From NCBI GenBank assembly GCA_963965975.1, contig OZ014417.1, positions 3,019,821-3,083,820 on the forward strand: a stretch of 64,000 nucleotides of DNA, given 5' to 3'. Under the pieces are notes generated by a model that was given only the letters and a program-made list of their open reading frames with translations, was not told where the DNA came from and made no database searches. This stretch comes from Xestospongia bergquistia. Lineage: Eukaryota; Porifera; Demospongiae; Haplosclerida; Petrosiidae. How positions within the stretch are numbered: the first letter of the stretch is position 1; each line of letters begins with the position of its first letter. Shown here one piece after another: positions 45,865 through 58,189 of the stretch. The position numbers and the translations under genes were made by a program.

Positions 45865-46446
45865 TTATTTGGCAAGATCAGATATTGAGGCTACATGACC
45901 ATGATCGAGAGTAGAATTCTTATGAGCTGCCACAGCAGTCTATATAAAAGAGAAAAAGTTGGTCATAACACTAAATGATTGATCAGCAAGATTACCAGAG
46001 TCATATCACCAATAATGATAGATGACAATACTCCTCTATCCATTCGTCTTGTATAACAATACACAGAGTTGATGTTTAATAGTTAGGTATGCATGCATAT
46101 GGTAGTCTATTTCCTTTCTTTGTTTATACTATAGCATAGGCGTACTACTGATTAATTACTATTACTACTGGTTATAACAAAGGTATTTTAATGTTCTTCT
46201 GTACTTATGTAAATGGAATAACAGATGGAGAAATTAAAGAATTATAATCTGAACAGACTGTACTAGCTTCATACCTAACTACAAGCAATAGTTTATCTAG
46301 TGACTCATACGTGGTGACTGTGACAATGACTTATCATCATTAATATCACTCTCAGTAACCTCATTGTCACTAACTTCAAGTTCAACATCAACTGAATGAA
46401 CTGGATCTACTGATTCAACTCTAGAATTCTCAGCCCAAAAATCCAT
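45865..46446 (-). CDS. Possible small gene with acidic N terminus
   Basis: A 49-codon ATG frame (46446-46297), beginning MDFWAENSRVESVD and rich in Asp/Glu/Ser, is preserved almost unchanged in the S2 duplicate (51652-51801). Further along the minus strand, two frames join in phase 0 over a short GT..AG intron (donor after DMTL at about 46001, acceptor before TAVAAHKNS at about 45942) and end ISDLAK-stop at 45865. Whether the acidic frame and the two downstream exons belong together is not shown; the phases I tried do not fit. Alternatively these are extra 3' exons of S1. Confidence 0.35.
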
Positions 46447-46617
46447 GTTATGACTACACTCATGATAACTGAAACTCTATAACTTTTAGTATTATATGCA
46501 ATAAAGTTATAGTTCAATAGCAGTGTCAACACAGTATAAGTAATATGTGATTTCTGTAAATAACATAATTTTAATTATCACAATTGTAGTTAAATGTTTA
46601 TTGAAATGCATTTTGAG

Positions 46618-48648
46618 TTATTTTCTTTGCAATTTTGAATAAGTCTTAATTTCATCTTCGACTAATGAGTATACTCCTTCAATTTTCACATTGTTAACTT
46701 CATTATAAAAGTATACACCACTGTTAACAATAAAACCTTGGTTTGTTGCTGTTCCTTCTATACTAGTACCATTAGGAGAATCATAAACATTATCGTGATC
46801 CGTCTGTAGCAATACTGCATAACTATGCTGGGTCTCAGCCTCAGGTAGCTCTGTTACATCATGACTGTTATTTTGATGTACTTGTCCACCATATTGAAGG
46901 TTACCTAAATCCTCCATAGTTGCATTCTGTGATTTAATACAGCTGTGTATATGGAAAACAAAATCAATTACTTTTGGCCAAGAAAAAAGGACGTAAACAT
47001 TCCACCATAAGATTTACCTGTTATGATATTTTATTCCATTCTCCACTCTTTTCTTTCTATTTTTCCAAATGGCTACTGCTAGCACTATTACTATTACTGT
47101 CACAAGAACAACACTCACCACACCCATTATTATTACAGCTGCTATGAACAGACCATCCCTAGTAATTGTATCACTACTTATGGTAGCAGTTACGGTTATG
47201 ACTTCAGAGCAGATATCATCTGAATAAATATTAAACGATCACATAGTACACCGTAAAACAATAACAGTAGACTAACTTGTTGAATTGGTAGTAACAGTAA
47301 TAATGTTGTGACATACCGGTTCACTCTCTCCATATATTGTTACTGCTAATACACAACATGTGTATGTAGTATTAGGTAATAGACCAGTAATAGATGTATT
47401 AACAGTATTGTTAAAGTGTATTGTCTCAATAGTATACCAGTACTTGTTTAGTTGGGTTTTACTTTCACAAGATATGTTGAAAGCAGTAACATTAGTTGTG
47501 TGGTTGCCACTATATTCCCAGTAAAGTTGTATTGAAGATTCCAGTTGTTGGACTGATAAGTTATGAGGTGGATCAGGCCATTCTGAAATTTTGATTACTT
47601 TATAATTTATATAAAAAATTCTGTTACCTCCACAAGTTAGTCCTGCTGCTATATCTGAGGGACAGTCGTAGTTATTAGCCACTGAGCAGTCATGAAGAGA
47701 ATCCTCATTTCCATTGCAATAAAACCGTATAAAGTCATTTGGAACATTAAGATTAAGTGTCATGTTTGTAGCACCTCATTAAAAAAAAGCAAATTAACTT
47801 GTTATAAACACACATGATATTTGTAAACTAAGTATGGGTAGATTATTATGGAATACACAATTTTATATAAAGTTGTTATTAATAGTATGACCATACATTG
47901 TATCATTAGTTGCTATGTTGCTAACACCATAATATAAAGAAATGCATTGTATCTTCTTTAAACATTCATACCAAATGGATTTCTTCCCAGTTGTCTACAA
48001 GCTACTTTTGCCTGAGCTAATGTCCAAGTATTACCACAGAGTGTGTGCCATTGACCAAATGCACAAATTTTAAGAACTTTTCCATCAAGAGATAATTCTC
48101 CACCTTTACAACCTAATAAAATTTGGACATTATTATCAGAACTAGCAAAAATACTTACCAGTAGTACTTTCACATAATGTAGCTGCATAATAATATGTAC
48201 CATTTTTTTTACAGTCAGCAGCATTTTTATTACTAATTTTGTGATAGCAGCTAACAACTTGCTGTTCAAGACCATTGCATTTAAAATGAGAATAACTAAT
48301 AACTGGCAATTCCTTTTGTAATCTTTTAAATTTTGAAGTCACATCTGAATATTTATATATATTAGCATCAAAATGTTTCTACTCTACCTGTATTATTACT
48401 CATTTTACCCATCTGTTGACAAGCAACTTGAGCTTCTTTCTTACTCCACTGATAATTATTTTTAGCACAAATATATCCCCATTGCCCTCCAGTACAAATC
48501 TGTATAAGTCTGTTATCAGATTCAAATTTGAGTTCTCCTTCAGTACATCCAGCAACTACTCAAACATTCTCAAATATGAGGTTATCTTTCAATTTTCAAT
48601 ACCTTGTTCTAGCCAGCATAGTAAAGCAATGACATATTGAAGATACAT
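46618..48648 (-). CDS. S1: SRCR-SRCR-FN3 transmembrane receptor with tyrosine-rich tail
   Basis: Predicted single-pass receptor of about 500 residues. Exon 1 (48648-48603) encodes the signal peptide (MYLQYVIALLCWLEQG, phase 1). SRCR domain 1: exons 48555 to about 48390 (GCTEGELKFESDNRLIQIC) and about 48340-48160 (HFKCNGLEQQVVSCY). SRCR domain 2: about 48112-47969 (GQWHTLCGNTW.LAQAKVAC) and about 47774-47630 (FYCNGNEDSLHDCSV). FN3 domain: 47582-47277 (WPDPPHNLSV to ESEPVC). TM: 47219-47018, with TM core AAVIIMGVVSVVLVTVIVIV then a basic stop-transfer NRKKR. Cytoplasmic tail: 46942-46618, seven tyrosines including YSLVEDEIKTYSKL, an ITAM-like pair. All inferred junctions have GT..AG sites and matching phases (FN3/TM phase 1, TM/tail phase 2). 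SRCR and FN3 point to ligand binding at the cell surface; signalling by Tyr phosphorylation is inferred. Confidence 0.82.
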
Positions 48649-49435
48649 TTCAATTTGCTCAAATATATTCTGCTATTTTGATACTTATATAGTCTGGTAG
48701 TAGACTACTTCCTATTTGATCAACTCTTTATTATCATTATAGTTATCCACTATTGGTATCTATAATTGCTTAAGTCACATATAGTCATGTCAACCTCAGG
48801 CAGTTTCATTTGCATATATTGACTAACATAGATATACATACCCTATATGCAGGGTTATCTGAAGTTTCCACATGCGTATATCATGTAAAATAGAACTGTG
48901 TAAACATAAGTCACATCAATAAGGATATCTTCACACCTGCTAATAATGTTTGGATTATATTCTTGTATTTTAATGTCATTATGCATTTTTTTGTGATGAC
49001 ATTTATTGTAGAGGTATGGATATGAGAAAGTAGGCAAAGAATACTAGCAAATAAAACTATTTTGATATTTTAGTAGGTTACAAACAAGGATACCACTAAT
49101 CATATCTATCAATATAACACCTATCCATGGACAACCAGTAGATGTCTGAGTTTAGTAGTGGGAGTGATTCTTGTATGACCAAATATAGATTATAAACATC
49201 AAGTAAATAAGTTGGAAATAATGGAGCTGTGCATTATGATGTCACTTATCATATTAGTAAGTTGTGTTATTATAGCGGCAATGTGACAATTATTATTGAC
49301 ACAGAAGATTTGGTGATATGGGGGTAATACACACAGTCAGTATAATTTGTCATATGTAAAAGTACATACATACAATTGACATATAAAGATATTGTTTAAA
49401 AATATGTGCTATTGTTAACTCAGTTGTTATAGTAT
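48649..49435. other. Upstream of S1; no gene seen
   Basis: Contains the S1 promoter region. The first ~300 bp is nearly identical to that of S2 (54509-54808). The remainder (48958 on) matches 55497 on, i.e. 680 bp present between these two parts in the S2 copy (54815-55495) is absent here. Confidence 0.6.
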
Positions 49436-51120
49436 TTAAACTAGTAATTGTGATATTTGACATACAGGTTCACTCTCTCCATATGATGTTACTGCTAATA
49501 CACAACATGTGTATGTAGTATTAGGTAATAAACCAGTAATAGATGGATTAAAATTAATAATAAAGGATATAATCTTATTGAAATACAAGTAGATGATTTT
49601 GTTGTCCATCATTTTCACAAGATATATTGAAAGTACCATTATTTATCATGTGTATGGTTGTTAACTATAATTAGTGATTGAATGGATAAATTGTGAAGTG
49701 GGCTGGGCCATTCTTATAAACTTTATACATTTTTATTATATAATTATAGTTTTTTACCTCCATATACAAGTCCTGCTGCTTTTTTTGTATACATACAGTT
49801 ACTATATATGTACAACTATTCATGGTAACTGTATGCGTATGAATTGTTTTTGAGGCATTTTAACAGTAGTCCCTTTTAACAAATCAAGTTGCAAATGTTT
49901 TGACTAAAGTGGTTCTTATTTGCAAATAAGATCACACACACACACACTATATATATATTTATATATACTGTATACTGCTATTGTGGTAACTTATTTTGGG
50001 ATTATATTTAGAATAACATAGTTCTTTTTACAAATCAGGTCACAAATGTTTTGACAGAGGTCGTCCCTTATTGCAAAATAAAGTCACAAACATGCAAACA
50101 CACACACACATTATACATGTATATATATTGTATAAGACTATTGTAGTGGCTTATATTTGGATTGTATTTAAAATATCCCCGATATAATGATACCAGACTA
50201 AATGATTATACTATAATGTATTGTCAGTGATAGTGACAATGTACACATGACAATAGCTAATAATATGAGGTTTGTAGCATTGTGGTTATTTATATACACA
50301 TTAAGCTCATTAGTGCAAATGTAGCAGTCAAATGTTTGCATTATTGGTTGAAAAATAACTGAAAGTTCATATTATTAATGAAAGAGCAACATATGTAACA
50401 AAACAAATTCTATGACTAATTATTAGCATAAAGTTATGCTCATATGACTCTTTATACATATAACTTGTTCTTGTAAATTACATACGTATAAAACACAATT
50501 CTGAATATACTTATTGTTATATGTTATTGTACCTCTTCGTCCACTTCCTAACTATTGTCACTATCACCTATACCATCACCATCACAAGAACAACACTTAC
50601 CACATCCACAAGTATATCTTCTACCCATGAACTACCACTAGTAATTGTATCACTACTCCCAGTAGGACAAACTGTTTTTATTGTTTTGATAGTATAGGAT
50701 GGAGATATGGTAAAACTTTGTCATAATTGTAACTGTTGCAGCAGTCTTCTTTTGATGACACTATTTGTGAATGCATCAGTCACTGTAACATATGAACAAA
50801 TTTGATATGAAAATCAAAATTTAATGGAAAATTATAAATAGAGTTTTAATACAGTAGGTTGTAACAAAAATAAACTCACTTGTTGTTTTTAAGTAGTTTC
50901 TTTGACATATTGGTTCACTCTGTCCTTATAATGTTACTGCTAATACACAACAGGCATATGTAGTATTAGGTAATAGACCAGTAATAGATGTATTAACAGT
51001 ATTGTTATCATTATATAAAATTCTCTTGCAGTACCAGTAGTTGATCTGTTGTGCTTTACTTTCATATGATATATTAAACACAATAACATTTGTTATTTGT
51101 TTGGCACTATAACACTCCAG
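49436..51120 (-). pseudogene. Decayed SRCR-family receptor exons downstream of the first array
   Basis: Minus-strand remnants of paralogous receptor genes: an FN3 C-terminal half with GLLPNTTYTCCVLAVTSYGE (about 49440-49660); a TM exon with SSDTIT and VVSVVLV but an internal TAG (about 50540-50760); and an FN3 piece GLLPNTTYACCVLAVTL followed by TAA (about 50880-51110). No complete frame remains. Confidence 0.65.
49860..50165. repeat. ~150-bp tandem repeat, two units
   Basis: Units contain 'aaatgttttgac', 'aaatcaggtcacaca', '(ca)n', 'tatatatactgtata' and 'ttggattatattta'. The equivalent region of the second copy (56360-56960) has about four units, so the array has changed in copy number since duplication. 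Confidence 0.75.
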
Positions 51121-51651
51121 TTTGTCATTTGATGCTTGTTAGAATGAGCAGTGTATGTTAACTACGAAAGATAATATGTTAAATATGACAATAAAGGCAA
51201 AATATTATAAAGTTAGTCAAATTGATACAGTAGGGAATAATATTTAACTCTGTAAGTAAAATTATTAATAGATAGGGTTGAAGTTAGTGGAGTGGCAATA
51301 AGGTTAACTATTAGTCATTGATTGCTATGGCAATAATCCATGTACCACACACACACCTTACATTCTTCTATTTGTTAAGAGTCTATCCATCTATCCATTC
51401 ATCCTGTATAGCAATACACAGAGTTGATGTTTAATAGTTAGGTATGCATGCATATGGTAGTTTATTTCCTTTCTTTGATTATACTATAGCATAGGCATAC
51501 TACTGATTAATTACTATTACTACTGGTTATAACAAAGGTATTTTAATGTTCTTCTGTACTTATGTAAATGAAATAACAGATGGAGAAATTAAAGAATTAT
51601 AATCTGAACAGACTGTGCTAGCTTCATACCTAACTACAAGCAATAGTTTAT

Positions 51652-51801
51652 CTAGTGACTCATACGTGGTGACTGTGACAATGACTTATCACCATTAATA
51701 TCACTCTCAGTAACTTCATTGTCACTAACTTCAAGTTCAACATCAACTGAATGAACTGAATCTACTGATTCAACTCTAGAATTCTCAGCCCAAAAATCCA
51801 T
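51652..51801 (-). CDS. Acidic 49-residue frame, second copy
   Basis: Same ATG-initiated frame as 46297-46446 with three amino-acid-level or silent changes and no interruption. The 503-bp insertion starts directly upstream of its ATG. The two further exons seen near 45.9 kb are not present next to this copy. Confidence 0.3.
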   Translation of the reverse strand: MDFWAENSRVESVDSVHSVDVELEVSDNEVTESDINGDKSLSQSPRMSH

Positions 51802-52304
51802 AATTGTAGCTCTACGTTTCATTGTTGCACTTTAATTATCAGCTGCCATGTGGCTTTTAAATGAGTAGAGCTGTGAAGTATTATGTAACTATTAATTAAA
51901 CAGTGGGTAGAGCTATGAAGTACATGTATTCAGTGCCAAGTAGGAGTGTCTTTAAATAAATTATAAAGTTGTTTAAAAGTTCATAGAAAATTTTTAGTAG
52001 GGCAATACCCTAGTCTGCCCTTATGTAGATATGCCTATGTACTATATAGTAATAGTACTGTATATGCTATCTTTTCGTGTGGAAAATTATCTATTTCCTT
52101 ATTGTGTTTATTGATGAAATGTCGTGTCATGTAAAGTATTCCAGAGCAGCAAATAGCCACACCTCCAAAGTACATGTTTCTCTGTCCTCCTAATGTATAA
52201 TGTTCTCATAACAAGATTGTTTACGTGACTTGTGATATGAAAATGATCATGAAATATTGTCATGTGTATTATGTTTATAATACAAGAAAAGTAAAAGCCA
52301 GCAT
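51802..52304. mobile_element. 503-bp insertion absent from copy 1
   Basis: Copy 1 reads AAAAATCCATGTTATGACT without interruption at 46436-46454. Copy 2 has 503 extra bp between CCAT and GTTATG, with CAT at both edges. Inside, 'gagtagagctgtgaagta' is echoed by 'gggtagagctatgaagta'. No transposase, terminal inverted repeats or poly(A) tail are obvious. It is either an insertion in S2 or a precise deletion in S1. Confidence 0.55.
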
Positions 52305-52475
52305 GTTATGACTACACTCATGATAACTGAAACTCTATAACTTTTAGTATTATATGCAATAAAGTTATAGTTCAATAGCAGTGTCAACACAGTATAAGTA
52401 ATATGTGATTTCTGTAAATAACATAATTTTAATTATCACAATTGTAGTTAAATGTTTATTGAAATGCATTTTGAG

Positions 52476-54508
52476 TTATTTTCTTTGCAATTTTGAATAA
52501 GTCTTAATTTCATCTTCGACTAATGAGTATACTCCTTCAATTTTCACATTGTTAACTTCATTATAAAAGTATACACCACTGTTAACAATAAAACCTTGGT
52601 TTGTTGCTGTTCCTTCTATACTAGTACCATTAAGAGAATCATAAACATTATCGTGATGTGTCTGTGGCAATACTGCATAACTATACTGGGTCTCATCCTC
52701 AGGTAGCTCTGTTACATCATGACTGTTATTTTGATGTACTTGTCCACCATATTGAAGGTTACCTAAATCCTCCATAGTTGCATTCTGTGATTTAATACAG
52801 CTGTGTATATGGAAAACAAAATCAATTACTTTTGGCCAAGAAAAAAAGGACGTAAATATTCCACCATAAGATTTACCTGTTATGATATTTTATTCCATTC
52901 TCCACTCTTTTCTTTCTATTTTTCCAAATGGCTACTGCTAGCACTATTACTATTACTGTCACAAGAACAACACTCACCACACCCATTATTATTACAGCTG
53001 CTATGAACAGACCATCCCTAGTAATTGTATCACTACTTATGGTAGCAGTTACGGTTATGACTTCAGAGCAGATATCATCTGAATAAATATTAAACGATCA
53101 CATAGTACACCGTAAAACAATAACAGTAGACTAACTTGTTGAATTGGTAGTAACAGTAATAATGTTGTGACATACCGGTTCACTCTCTCCATATATTGTT
53201 ACTGCTAATACACAACATGTGTATGTAGTATTAGGTAATAGACCAGTAATAGATGTATTAACAGTATTGTTAAAGTGTATTGTCTCAATAGTATACCAGT
53301 ACTTGTTTAGTTGGGTTTTACTTTCACAAGATATGTTGAAAGCAGTAACATTAGTTGTGTGGTTGCCACTATATTCCCAGTAAAGTTGTATTGAAGATTC
53401 CAGTTGTTGGACTGATAAGTTATGAGGTGGATCAGGCCATTCTGAAATTTTGATTACTTTATAATTTATATAAAAAATTCTGTTACCTCCACAAGTTAGT
53501 CCTGCTGCTATATCTGAGGGACAGTCGTAGTTATTAGCCACTGAGCAGTCATGAAGAGAATCCTCATTTCCATTGCAATAAAACCGTATAAAGTCATTTG
53601 GAACATTAAGATTAAGTGTCATGTTTGTAGCACCTCATTAAAAAAAAGCAAATTAACTTGTTATAAACACACATGATATTTGTAAACTAAGTGTGGGTAT
53701 ATTATTATGGAATACACAATTTAATATAAAGTTGTTATTAATAGTATGACCATTCATTGTATCATTAGTTGCTATGTTGCTAACACCATAATATAAAGAA
53801 ATGCATTGTATCTTCTTTAAACATTCATACCAAATGGATTTCTTCCCAGTTGTTTACAAGCTACTTTTGCCTGAGCTAATGTCCAAGTATTACCACAGAG
53901 TGTGTGCCATTGACCAAATGCACAAATTTTAAGAATTTTTCCATCAAGAGATAAATCTCCACCTTTACAACCTAATAATCTTTGGACATTAATTGTCTGA
54001 ACTAGCAAAAATACTTACCAGTAGTACTTTCACATAATGTAGCTGCATAATAATATGTACCATTTTTTTTACAGTCAGCAGCATTTTTATTACTAATTTT
54101 GTGATAGCAGTTAACAACTTGCTGTTCAAGACCATTGCATTTAAAATGAGAATAACTAATAACTGGCAATTCCTTTTGTAATCTTTTAAATTTTGAAGTC
54201 ACATCTGAATATTTATATATATTAGCATCAAAATGTTTCTACTCTACCTGTATTATTACTCATTTTACCCATCTGTTGACAAGCAACTTGAGCTTCTTTC
54301 TTACTCCACTGATAATTATTTTTAGCACAAATATATCCCCATTGCCCTCCAGTACAAATCTGTATAAGTCTGTTATCAGATTCAAATTTGAGTTCTCCTT
54401 CAGTACATCCAGCAACTACTCAAACATTCTCAAATATGAGGTTATCTTTCAATTTTCAATACCTTGTTCTAGCCAGCATAGTAAAGCAATGACATATTGA
54501 AGATACAT
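52476..54508 (-). CDS. S2: SRCR-SRCR-FN3 transmembrane receptor, paralogue of S1
   Basis: Same exon structure as S1: signal peptide from 54508, two SRCR domains, FN3 about 53442-53136, TM about 53079-52877, tail about 52801-52476. The FN3 frame and the C-terminal half of SRCR2 are identical to S1 at protein level. The differences cluster in the N-terminal part of SRCR2 (D/E, I/V and K/R changes) and in the cytoplasmic tail, where S2 gains a tyrosine (QYSYAVL for QHSYAVL) and loses a proline (VYDSL for VYDSP). The ITAM-like YSLV/YSKL pair is unchanged. Intact throughout. Confidence 0.82.
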
Positions 54509-54814
54509 TTCAATTTGCTCAAATATATTCTGCTATTTTGATACTTATATAGTCTGGTAGTAGACTACTTCCTATTTGATCAACTCTTTATTATCATTAT
54601 AGTTATCCACTATTGGTATCTATAATTGCTTAAGTCACATATAGTCATGTCAACCTCAGGCAGTTTCATTTGCATATATTGACTAACATAGATATACATA
54701 CCCTATATGCAGGGTTATCTGAAGTTTCCACATGCGTATATCATGTAAAATAGAACTGTGTAAACATAAGTCACATCAATAAGGATATCTTCACCTGGTA
54801 ATGATGTTTGGATT

Positions 54815-55495
54815 AGATAAAACACATACATTATAGATCAAACACACTCTTTAGATCTACTTTTAAGTCAATGCCATGATGTGCAGATATGATTGCATGA
54901 ATTTTAACTGTTCAATCATTTGCAAGTTCAATAGCATATGTTTCAAAAGACATGCAAATACTACACATACTTTTTATGATATTTGGTAGCTTTTTCCACT
55001 CTCTTTCTTCTCCTTTTCCCAAATATTGTCACTATCACTCATACGTACATAAATAAATACATATATAAATTATATATATTGACACCTTAGAAAAATTCAA
55101 GGACATTTATGTTTAAGTACATTATTGCATATAACAATCCTATTCAAATTACCTCCAAATATTAGTCCTACTGCCAGTTATAGAGTACAGTAAATATGTC
55201 TTTCTCAACACAATGTACTCTAGTAGTTAGATAAACCAGTATTTCCAGATGACATAATAAAATAATTTAGACACATACTTTTGTAGCTAAAATAGTAAAA
55301 CGAAAACATACTAAAGATACCTATTGATGATATAACTATACTTGCTTCTTAGTTTGTTTATAGTTACATTATATTAAAGTGTAGTTAGTAAACTGTCTGT
55401 TTATACATAACTTACTGAACTTGGTATGATGCTAACATCATAGTTGCATATAGAATCTCTTAAACACAATGTATTAGTAGTTGGACGATGTTTGT
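54815..55495. other. 680 bp specific to the second S block
   Basis: Not present at the equivalent point in copy 1 (48950). Contains short words of the SRCR/TM exons ('ctctttcttctccttttccc', 'attgtcactatcactc'), suggesting a further decayed receptor fragment lost from copy 1. No open frame. Confidence 0.4.
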
Positions 55496-55970
55496 TCTTG
55501 TATTTTAATGTCATTATGCACTTTTTTGTGATGACAGTTATTGTAGAGGTATGGATATGAGAAAGTAGGCAAAGAATACTAGCAAATAAAACTATTTTGA
55601 TATTTTAGTAGGTTACAAACAAGGATACCACTAATCATATCTATCAATATAACACCTATCCATGGACCACCAGTAGATGTCTGAGTTTAGTAGTGGGAGT
55701 GATACCTTTATGACCAAATGTAGATCATAAACATCAAATAAATAAGTTGGAAATAATGGAGCTGTGCATTATGATGTCACTTGTCATATTAGTAAGTTGT
55801 GTTATTATAGTGGCAATGTAACAATTATTATTGACACAGCAGATTTGGTGATATGGGGGTAATACACATAGTCAGTATAATTTGTCATATGTAAAAGTAC
55901 ATACATACAATTGACATATAAAGATATTGTTTAAAATTATGCGCTATTGTTAACTCAGTTGTTATAGTAT

Positions 55971-57960
55971 TTAAACTAGTAATAGTGATATTTGACATAC
56001 TGGTTCACTCTCTCCATATGATGTTACTGCTAATACACAACATGTGTATGTAGTATTATGTAATAGACCAGTAAAGGATATAATCTTATTGAAATACCAG
56101 TAGCTGATTTGTTGTCCATCATTTTCACAAGATATATTGAAAGTACCATTATTTATCATGTGTATGGTTGTTAACTATAATTAGTGATTGAATGGATAAA
56201 TTGTGAAGTGGGCCGGGCCATTCTAATAAACTTTATACATTCTTAATATATAATTATAGTTCTTTACCTCCATATACAAGTCCTGCTGCTTTTTTTGTAT
56301 ACATACAGTTACTATATATGTACAACTATTCATGGTAACTGTATGCGTATGAATTGTTTTTGAGGCATTTTAACAGTGGTCGCTTTTAACAAATCAAGTT
56401 GGAAATGTTTTGACTAAAGTGGTTCCTATTTGCAAATCAGGTCACACACACTATATATATTTATATATACTGTATACTGCTATTGTGGTAACTTATTTTG
56501 GGATTATATTTAGAATAACATAGTTCTTTTTACAAATCAGGTCACAAATGTTTTTAAAGAAGTTATCCCTTATTGCAAATCAGGTCACATGCACACACAT
56601 TATACATGTATATATACTGTATATTACTATTGTGGAGGCTTATTTCTAGATTGCATTTTAAATACACTTCTTTTATAAATCAGGTCACAAATGTTTTGAC
56701 AGAAGTCATCCCTTATTGGTCACATGCATACACATGATACATGTATATATACTGTATACGATCATTATATAGGCTTGTTTTTGGATTGCATTTAAAATAA
56801 CACAGCCCTTTATACAAATCAGGTCACAAATGTTTTGACAGAGGTCATCCCTTATTGCAAAATAAAGTCACAAACATGCAAACACACACACATATTATAC
56901 ATGTATATATACTGTATAAGACTATTACAGTGGCTTATATTTGGATTGTATTTAAAATATCCCAGATATAATGATACTAGACTAAATGACTATACTATAA
57001 TGTATTGTCAGTGATAGTGACAATGCACACATGACAATAGCTAATATGAGGTTCGTAGCATTATGGTTATTTATATACACATTAAGCTCATTAGTGCAAA
57101 TGTAGCAGTCAAATGTTTGCATTATTGGTTGAAAAATAACTGAAAGTTCATATTATTAATGAAAGAGCAACATATGTAACAAAATAAATGCTATGACTAA
57201 TTATTAGCATAAAGTGCTCATATGACTCTTTATACATATAATTTGTTCTTATAAATTACATACGTATAAAACACAATTCTCAATACACTTATTGTTATAT
57301 GTTATTGTACCTCTTCCTCCGCTTCCAAGCTATTGTCACTATCACCTACACCATCACCATCACAAGAACACCACTTACCACATCAACAAGTATATCTTCT
57401 ACCCATGAACTACCGCTAGTAATTGTATCACTACTCCCAGTAGGGCAAACTGTTTTTATTGTTTTGATAGTACAGGATGGAGATATGGTAAAACTTTGTC
57501 ATGATTGTAACTGTTGCAGCAGTCATGTTATGATGACACTATTTGTGAATACATCAGTCACTGCAACAGATGAACAAATTTGATATGAAAATCAAAATTT
57601 AATGGAAAATTATAAATAGAGTTTTAATACAGTAGGCTGTAACAAAATTAAACTCACTTGTTGTTTTTAAGTAGTTTCTTTGACATATTGGTTCACTCTG
57701 TCCTTATAATGTTACTGATAATACACAACAGGCATATGTAGTATTAAGTAATAGACCAGTAATAGATGGATTAACAGTATTGTTACCATTATATGAAATT
57801 CTCTTGCAGTACCAGTAGTTGATCTGTTGTGGTTTACTTTCATATGATATATTAAACACAATAACATTTGTTATTTGTTTGGTGTTATATTTCCAGTTTA
57901 GCTTTATTGAGGATTCCAGTTGTGGTATGGATAAATTTTAAGGAGAGGGCCAATCTGTTT
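55971..57960 (-). pseudogene. Decayed receptor exons, second set
   Basis: Counterparts of the remnants at 49436-51120: FN3 half (about 55985-56165), TM exon remnant (about 57310-57540) and FN3 piece ending in a stop (about 57660-57960). This set keeps more FN3 sequence at its far end (about 57880-57950). Confidence 0.6.
56360..56960. repeat. ~150-bp tandem repeat, about four units
   Basis: Expanded counterpart of 49860-50165. Each unit carries 'caaatcaggtcacaaatgtt', a short CA run and 'catgtatatatactgtata'. Confidence 0.75.
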
Positions 57961-58189
57961 ATGTATTTTACTGTTATTTTAATACTATTAATATACCTCC
58001 ACACTTGATTCTTACTCTTGTTTGAAAGAAAGTATTGTTGTAAGTTATTCAACATTCTATGAGAGAACTCTCATATCAATTACAAATGAACTGAATAAAT
58101 TCACTAGAGTGATCTGCTGAAAAAGTCTTATTAAGTCTTAGCATTATATTTTTAGCATCTTTTGTATTAACAAACAATTCTATATTCTT

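Larger units (their letters stand above)
51395..54810. repeat. S-block copy 2 (duplicate of about 46037-48945)
   Basis: Collinear direct duplicate with offset about 5360 bp in its first part and about 5858 bp after a 503-bp insertion. The S gene portion is about 99% identical, including introns, so the duplication is recent or was homogenised by gene conversion. Confidence 0.9.

Noticed and set aside
57299-57583. Plus-strand 94-codon frame
   Set aside because: Antisense of a decayed TM exon of the SRCR-receptor family.
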